Source of the DNA: Thioalkalivibrio thiocyanoxidans ARh2 | GTDB lineage: Bacteria; Pseudomonadota; Gammaproteobacteria; Ectothiorhodospirales; Ectothiorhodospiraceae | DNA length: 64,000 nt | NCBI RefSeq assembly: GCF_000385215.1 | Contig: NZ_ARQK01000053.1 | Span: forward strand, 23,720-87,719 | Direction: 5' to 3' | Shown: positions 59,019 to 64,000 of the stretch, piece after piece | How the letters are laid out: each line of letters opens with the position of its first letter | How positions within the stretch are numbered: the stretch's first letter is position 1 | Made by a program: the position numbers and the translations under genes | The notes under the pieces: model-generated | The model's input: only the letters and a program-made list of their open reading frames with translations | What the model was told of the DNA's origin: nothing | Databases searched by the model: none

Positions 59019-60284
59019 ATGCCGCAGAACGCGCTGTACGCCCAGTCGGGCGGGGTCACCGCCGTCATCAACGCCAGCGCCTGGGGGGTGATCGAGGCGG
59101 TACGCGCCCACCCGGCCCACTTCGGCAAGATCTTTGCGGCGCGCGACGGCATCCTGGGTGTCCTGCGCGAAGAGATCATCGACCTCGACCACGAGGACCC
59201 ACTGACCCTGGCGGCCCTGCGCCATACGCCAGGCGGGGCGTTCGGTTCCTGCCGCTTCGACCTGGGCGACCCGGACAAGGACCCGCAACAGTACGAGCGC
59301 CTGGTCGAGGTCTTCCGCGCCCATGACATTGGTACCTTCTTCTACAACGGCGGCGGCGGCTCCATGGATACCGCGCTGAAGATCGCGAAGATGGGCGATC
59401 GCATGGGCTTTCCGATCAAGGCGATCGGCGTGCCCAAGACCATCGACAACGACCTGGCCGTCACCGACTCCAGCCCGGGCTTCGGCTCTGCCGCCAAGTT
59501 CATTGCCACCGCAGTGCGCGAGGCCAGTCTGGATGTCGAGTCCATGCACACCAGTTCCACCAAGGTGTTCGTGCTGGAGGTGATGGGCCGCCATGCCGGC
59601 TGGCTGGCGGCTGCTGCGGCGCTGGCACAGGAGTTCGACGGCCAGCCACCAATGCTGATCCTGTTCGCCGAGGTCCCGTTCGACCAGGACGACTTCCTGG
59701 AGCATCTGAACCGCACCATCGAGCGTCACGGCTATTGCGTGGTGGTCGTCTCCGAGGGCATCAAGAATCCGGATGGCGACCTGTTCTCGGTCGCGCAAAG
59801 CCACGATGTCTATGCCTACACCCAGCTTGGAGGTGCCGCCCCGCGCCTGGCCGAGCTGATCCGCGAGAAGACCGGGCACAAGCTGCACTGGGCGGTGGTG
59901 GACTACATCCAGCGTGCCGCGCGCCATATCGCGTCGAAGGTGGACGTGGAGCAGGCCTATGCCTGTGGGCGCGCGGCGGTGGAGGGTGTAGTGGCCGGCG
60001 AGGACGCCTTCATGCCGATTATCCGGCGCGACTCCAACAAGCCCTATCGCTGGAGCATCGGGTTCACCCCGCTGGAGACCGTCGCCGATATCGAGCAGGG
60101 CATGCCGCGCAACTACATCACTCCCGATGGCTACGGCATCACCCAGGCCGCGCGCGATTATCTGCGCCCGCTGATCCAGGGCGAGGACGCGCCTCCATTC
60201 GAGCGCGGCCTCCCCTGCTATACGCGCATTCGTGGCGAGTTGCTGCCAAAACGCTGCCCCCCGTTCGAGGTCAAGACGGAGTAG
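59019..60284 (+). CDS. pfp: 6-Phosphofructokinase, PPi-dependent type
   Basis: A 421-aa phosphofructokinase of the PPi-using clade. PPi enzymes run reversibly and can serve glycolysis, gluconeogenesis and sedoheptulose-bisphosphate cleavage. PKTIDNDL carries the Lys typical of PPi use; [10 protein letters not shown] and the N-terminal [14 protein letters not shown] are conserved. The phosphate-donor loop reads GGGGS rather than GGND/GGDD, so Gly stands where PPi enzymes have Asp. GGAGGATTCGC precedes the ATG. It is divergent from fbp. Donor specificity is inferred. Confidence 0.85.
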   Translation: MPQNALYAQSGGVTAVINASAWGVIEAVRAHPAHFGKIFAARDGILGVLREEIIDLDHEDPLTLAALRHTPGGAFGSCRFDLGDPDKDPQQYERLVEVFRAHDIGTFFYNGGGGSMDTALKIAKMGDRMGFPIKAIGVPKTIDNDLAVTDSSPGFGSAAKFIATAVREASLDVESMHTSSTKVFVLEVMGRHAGWLAAAAALAQEFDGQPPMLILFAEVPFDQDDFLEHLNRTIERHGYCVVVVSEGIKNPDGDLFSVAQSHDVYAYTQLGGAAPRLAELIREKTGHKLHWAVVDYIQRAARHIASKVDVEQAYACGRAAVEGVVAGEDAFMPIIRRDSNKPYRWSIGFTPLETVADIEQGMPRNYITPDGYGITQAARDYLRPLIQGEDAPPFERGLPCYTRIRGELLPKRCPPFEVKTE

Positions 60285-60293
60285 GCACCGAGG

Positions 60294-60533
60294 TCATCTG
60301 CCCGAAGGGTTCGCGGGTATACAGCAGCCGCCCGGGCCTTTCTGCTGAATGGGCGGGCAGGGCACGGTTCCAAAAGAGCAGAACACGCAGCAATCCCCTG
60401 GAAGCGGGCGCAGCAAGACGCCGCAGCCCGTGCACTCGTAGAACCACTGGCAGGCGTCGGTGGGCATCGCTTCCGTCTTCTGATGCCCGCATTCGGGGCA
60501 GGTCAGGGTCGACTCCAGGACAACCTCATTCAT
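60294..60533 (-). CDS. GDCCVxC-domain protein
   Basis: A 79-aa Cys-rich protein containing GDCCVFCSFG, the signature that names the family, plus CPECGH and CTGCG knuckles likely to bind zinc. It is often seen near metal or metalloid resistance genes, and here it is near chrBA, but no function is established. ATG at 60533 is taken (MNEVVLESTLTCPECG). It converges on the phosphofructokinase gene. Confidence 0.8.
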   Translation of the reverse strand: MNEVVLESTLTCPECGHQKTEAMPTDACQWFYECTGCGVLLRPLPGDCCVFCSFGTVPCPPIQQKGPGGCCIPANPSGR

Positions 60534-60700
60534 CGCTCTTTCAGGCGCGCCATGGATGATGGACATTGCAGAGGGGCTCGATCGAGAAAAAACCCTTTGT
60601 CGCGCCCGGAAACGGCATATGTGGCGAACTCCGGGCGTCTAATGTGAGATGAAGGCCACGCAAGAGGGCCAGACGAAGTCCAGAGATTGTGGAGGAGATC

Positions 60701-61126
60701 ATGACAAGCCAAATTCTGAACCGGACGCTGGCAGGCCTTGCGGCCGCCGCCTTGATGGGGGCCTTTGCCGCTCCCGCGACCGTATCGGCCCAGGGCGCGT
60801 ACTGGCTGCCGGCCGAGGGCTCGCCGGAGGGCGTCAAGGTCGAATACCGTCTACGCGACCATGGCTGCGACAACGTGCGGGGCGAGTGGCGTGTCGTCAA
60901 CGAGACCGATGACTACGTCGAGGTAACGGTCACCAAGACGGCGTACACCTGCCCGGGTGACCTGGATGACGATGTGCGCACCGATACCCGTCGCTTCGGC
61001 ACCATTGCCCCGGGTGACATGCGCGAGCGCACGCGAGACAACAGCGTCTGTGGTGGCGCCTGGGCCCGCTCGGTCGAGGTGCTCGAGTACGAGATCGAAA
61101 AGGTCGATCCCCCAGAAGAGAGCTGA
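60701..61126 (+). CDS. Secreted protein of unknown function
   Basis: A 141-aa protein with a signal peptide (cleavage after about residue 31, VSAQG). The mature part has four Cys (DHGCDN, AYTCPGD, NSVCGG) that could form disulfides, and beta-rich sequence (GEWRVVNETDDYVEVTVTK). GTGGAGGAG gives a strong ribosome binding site for the ATG at 60701. Family not recognised; a periplasmic beta-sandwich is likely. It stands alone, with about 167 empty bases on each side. Confidence 0.75.
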   Translation: MTSQILNRTLAGLAAAALMGAFAAPATVSAQGAYWLPAEGSPEGVKVEYRLRDHGCDNVRGEWRVVNETDDYVEVTVTKTAYTCPGDLDDDVRTDTRRFGTIAPGDMRERTRDNSVCGGAWARSVEVLEYEIEKVDPPEES

Positions 61127-61293
61127 TCGCTTTCGCGTGATGGAGTTGCGGTTCCCGGACCGGGGCTCCATAGCGTGACCGGGCGCGAAAAAATGAGCAT
61201 ACGGGGGCTTGGCGAGTTAGCGCCGTCGGCTACACTCAAGTGGTGAAACCCGGCGGATTGTCGGGCCTGTTCAATCGAAAAAGGAGTTCGACC

Positions 61294-61713
61294 ATGTTCC
61301 ACGCACCGCATCGTCGTTGGTTGTCCGCCCCTGCCGCTTTTCTGGTTGCGATGGCGCTGGTCTTGTTGCCCGCCACCCCAGCCTTTGCAGATGTTGGGAT
61401 GGTGGATACGGGTTCCATGATCCAGCAGACCAGCGCGGAGGACACCCGTGCTCAATTGCTCAAGCAGCTGGATGACCAGGCCGTTCGCGAAAAGCTGGTC
61501 GAGATGGGGGTGGACCCCGATCGAGCCCAGGAGCGTGTGGCCCGTCTGACCCCGGACGAGCTGGCCCAGCTTGAGGCCCGCATGGAGACCGACCCGGCCG
61601 GTGCCGCCGGTGTAGTCGGGGTGGTCGCGATCGTGTTCATCGTGCTGGTGATCCTGGATGCGGTCGGCGTGACCGACATCTTTGCGTTCGTGGGCCCGGC
61701 GCGCGAACGCTAG
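61294..61713 (+). CDS. PA2779-family protein
   Basis: A 139-aa protein with a signal peptide (residues 1-33, ending PAFAD), a helical middle (RAQLLKQLDDQAVREKLVEMG; the EF-hand-like VDPDRAQERVARLT) and a C-terminal membrane helix (GVVAIVFIVLVILDAVGV). This matches the PA2779 family, which pairs with a PA2778-type peptidase, here the next gene. AAAGGAG precedes the ATG at 61294. Function unknown. Confidence 0.82.
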   Translation: MFHAPHRRWLSAPAAFLVAMALVLLPATPAFADVGMVDTGSMIQQTSAEDTRAQLLKQLDDQAVREKLVEMGVDPDRAQERVARLTPDELAQLEARMETDPAGAAGVVGVVAIVFIVLVILDAVGVTDIFAFVGPARER

Positions 61714-61720
61714 ATCGCTC

Positions 61721-62743
61721 GTGATACCTGTGTACTGGCGGCGAGCCCCCGGGCTCGCCGCGCTCGTTTGCGGCCTGTTCGCCGTGCTCTGGCTCAGTGG
61801 CTGCGCCACTGCGCCACAGAGTGCGCAGCTCTCCAGTGAGGCCCCTGAGGATCTGCCCGCCCGGGTCGAGCTGGAAGACACCCCGTTCTTCCCGCAGGAA
61901 GACTACCAGTGCGGCCCCGCGGCCCTGGCCACGGTACTGGGCGCACGCGGGATCGATGCCTCGCTGGAAGAGTTGATCGACGAGGTCTATATCCCGGCCC
62001 GCGAGGGCAGCCTGCAGGCGGAGATGCGCGCGGCGGCTCGTGCCCGCGACCTGGTGGCCTACCGTGTGGAGCCGCAACTGGAGGCGATCTTGCGCGAGGT
62101 GGCGCAGGGCAACCCGGTGGTGGTGTTCCAGAACCTCGGGGTCGCGATGTTCCCCGAGTGGCACTTTGCCGTGGTGATGGGCTACGACCTGGACGAGCGC
62201 GAGGTGTATCTGCGCAGCGGACCGATCGAGCGCCACGTGAACTCTTTTTCCCGCTTCGAGCGCACCTGGGCACGCGGCGATCGCTGGGCCTTCCTGGTGA
62301 CCGAACCAGACCAGCTGCCGGCCACGGCCGAGCCCTTGCGCTGGCTGCGGGCAGTGAACGAGCTGGAGCAGGTGGGGCGCCCAACCCCGGCAGCGACAGG
62401 ATACCGGGCCGCTATGGAACGCTGGCCGGAGCATCCGATCAGCTATGTCGGGCTGGCGAATGTGGCCTTTGCCCAGGGCGATCTGGACACGGCGGAGGAT
62501 GCATTGCGCCAGCTGATCGAGCGTGACCCCCAGCGGCACGAGGGCTGGAACAACCTGGCCCATGTGCTGATTGCCCGCCAGTGCGGCGAGCAGGCCCGCG
62601 AGGCCGCCAGTTGCGCGAGCGAACTGGCGGGGCCCGGGAACTATGCACCCACCTTGGGGGCGGCGGCCGAGGCGCCAGACGACGGTGATCAGTGCCGCGC
62701 CCTGCCACCCTGTCCCTCAGCCCTGGAGGCGCGGGCCCCGTAG
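61721..62743 (+). CDS. PA2778-family cysteine peptidase lipoprotein
   Basis: A 340-aa lipoprotein (lipobox LSGC near residue 27). A papain-like C39-type peptidase domain follows (residues 45-205; the nucleophile is in EDYQCGPAALATVLGARG and His in WHFAVVMGY), then a TPR-like region (ISYVGLANVAFAQGDLDTAE) and a Pro-rich tail. It should sit in the periplasm on a membrane. GTG at 61721 lies seven bases after the PA2779-family stop. Substrate unknown. Confidence 0.83.
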   Translation: MIPVYWRRAPGLAALVCGLFAVLWLSGCATAPQSAQLSSEAPEDLPARVELEDTPFFPQEDYQCGPAALATVLGARGIDASLEELIDEVYIPAREGSLQAEMRAAARARDLVAYRVEPQLEAILREVAQGNPVVVFQNLGVAMFPEWHFAVVMGYDLDEREVYLRSGPIERHVNSFSRFERTWARGDRWAFLVTEPDQLPATAEPLRWLRAVNELEQVGRPTPAATGYRAAMERWPEHPISYVGLANVAFAQGDLDTAEDALRQLIERDPQRHEGWNNLAHVLIARQCGEQAREAASCASELAGPGNYAPTLGAAAEAPDDGDQCRALPPCPSALEARAP

Positions 62744-62772
62744 GTCACCGCGCCGCTCAGGGCGCGGCTGTA

Positions 62773-63003
62773 TCAGCCCTTGCGTTTCTCCAGGGTCTGT
62801 TCCGCGTGCTTTAGTACCAGGCCGAGGTTCTGTTTTTCCACGTCGGTCACCTGCGGGTCTTCCTTGACGGCGTGGCGCAGATGGTCGATCAGCTGCGCGA
62901 GTTCCTCGCGCGAGATCTGATGGAAGTTGAACCCGCCCCCGTAGCGGGCTTCGAGCTGGTCCCAGTAGTCCGCCAGCGGCGGACGGTAGTCATCATCGGT
63001 CAT
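62773..63003 (-). CDS. Small conserved-looking protein of unknown function
   Basis: A 76-aa acidic, soluble, mostly helical protein (MTDDDYRPPLADYWDQLEARYG, then HLRHAVKEDPQVTDVEKQNLGL given by its parts; the C-terminal LKHAEQTLEKRKG). Codon use matches its neighbours, so it is probably real. Family not recognised. It converges on the cysteine peptidase gene and diverges from coaD. Confidence 0.55.
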   Translation of the reverse strand: MTDDDYRPPLADYWDQLEARYGGGFNFHQISREELAQLIDHLRHAVKEDPQVTDVEKQNLGLVLKHAEQTLEKRKG

Positions 63004-63009
63004 TGGTAG

Positions 63010-63915
<906 letters not shown>

Positions 63916-63917
63916 CC

Positions 63918-64000
63918 ATGCTGGCGCGCCTGCTCCCCGCGGCCCTCGCCGCCACCTTGTGGGTGGCCGCGCCCGTTCAGGCCGCGGGGCCCGGCCAGGG
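63918..64000 (+). CDS. Secreted protein, N-terminal fragment
   Basis: The first 27 codons of a gene cut by the window end. They encode a signal peptide (MLARLLPAALAATLWV, cleavage after PVQA). It starts two bases after the ferredoxin stop. In Pseudomonas a gamma-glutamyltransferase gene follows coaD and the ferredoxin, which makes that a reasonable guess, but the visible part cannot show it. Confidence 0.6.
   Translation, partial: MLARLLPAALAATLWVAAPVQAAGPGQ

Overview
The window is about 64 kb of high-GC DNA from a sulfur-oxidising gammaproteobacterium, most likely a halo-alkaliphilic member of the Ectothiorhodospiraceae such as Thioalkalivibrio. This is inferred from gene content and protein style, not from a search. 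The pointers are soxYZ, a cytoplasmic SoeABC-type sulfite dehydrogenase, a two-heme cytochrome c, a group 3b NiFe hydrogenase, fructose-1,6-bisphosphatase beside a PPi-type phosphofructokinase, and gammaproteobacterial gene pairs (plsY/tsaD, lptM-lysA-dapF-DUF484-xerC, hslVU). Nearly all of the window is ordinary chromosome with dense, often overlapping operons.

Layout. 0-6 kb: end of plsY, tsaD, midA, folM, ubiK, comM and a diheme cytochrome c. 6.3-7.1 kb: tRNA-Arg(CCG), a tandem array of triloop hairpins ending in copies of the tRNA 3' end, and a small DUF3149 membrane protein behind a perfect FNR/ANR box. 7.2-13.2 kb: soeCBA divergent from moaA, linking a molybdoenzyme with its cofactor synthesis. 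13.3-15.3 kb: phosphate transporter and its DUF47 partner, the latter split by a frameshift. 15.4-17.7 kb: a TPP riboswitch with a very large palindromic P3 insertion in front of thiC. 17.9-24.5 kb: outer-membrane protein, diguanylate cyclase, FHA protein, membrane Ser/Thr kinase, cupin and gpmI. 24.6-30.2 kb: hisBHAFE running into tatABC. 30.3-31.1 kb: soxYZ; SoxY carries a Tat signal. 31.4-38.1 kb: lptM-lysA-methyltransferase-dapF-DUF484-xerC, then hslVU.

38.3-43.8 kb is the least ordinary part. It has lower GC and six co-directional, partly overlapping genes for membrane proteins of no family I recognise. Three of them are paralogues, and the last is interrupted by UGA. A gene-poor stretch with a possible gene relic lies upstream. 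43.8-49.7 kb: a group 3b hydrogenase operon (beta subunit, cyclic-nucleotide-binding protein, gamma subunit, small and large subunits), with a brnTA toxin-antitoxin pair lying between the large subunit and the maturation protease. 49.8-54.3 kb: an ATP-grasp ligase, a coupled CocE/NonD hydrolase and a D-2-hydroxyacid dehydrogenase. 54.4-57.7 kb: chrB-chrA chromate resistance with a metallo-beta-lactamase-fold protein. 57.8-60.3 kb: fbp divergent from a phosphofructokinase. 60.3-64 kb: a GDCCVxC protein, two secreted proteins, a PA2778-type cysteine peptidase, coaD, a ferredoxin and the start of a secreted protein.

The genes fit a chemolithoautotroph. Sox carriers and Soe oxidise reduced sulfur, with the Tat system exporting SoxY. 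The hydrogenase links H2 or sulfur to NAD(P)H. Fbp and the phosphofructokinase act at the sugar-phosphate step of carbon fixation. The most unusual signals are the expanded TPP riboswitch, the tRNA-linked hairpin array and the membrane-protein island.
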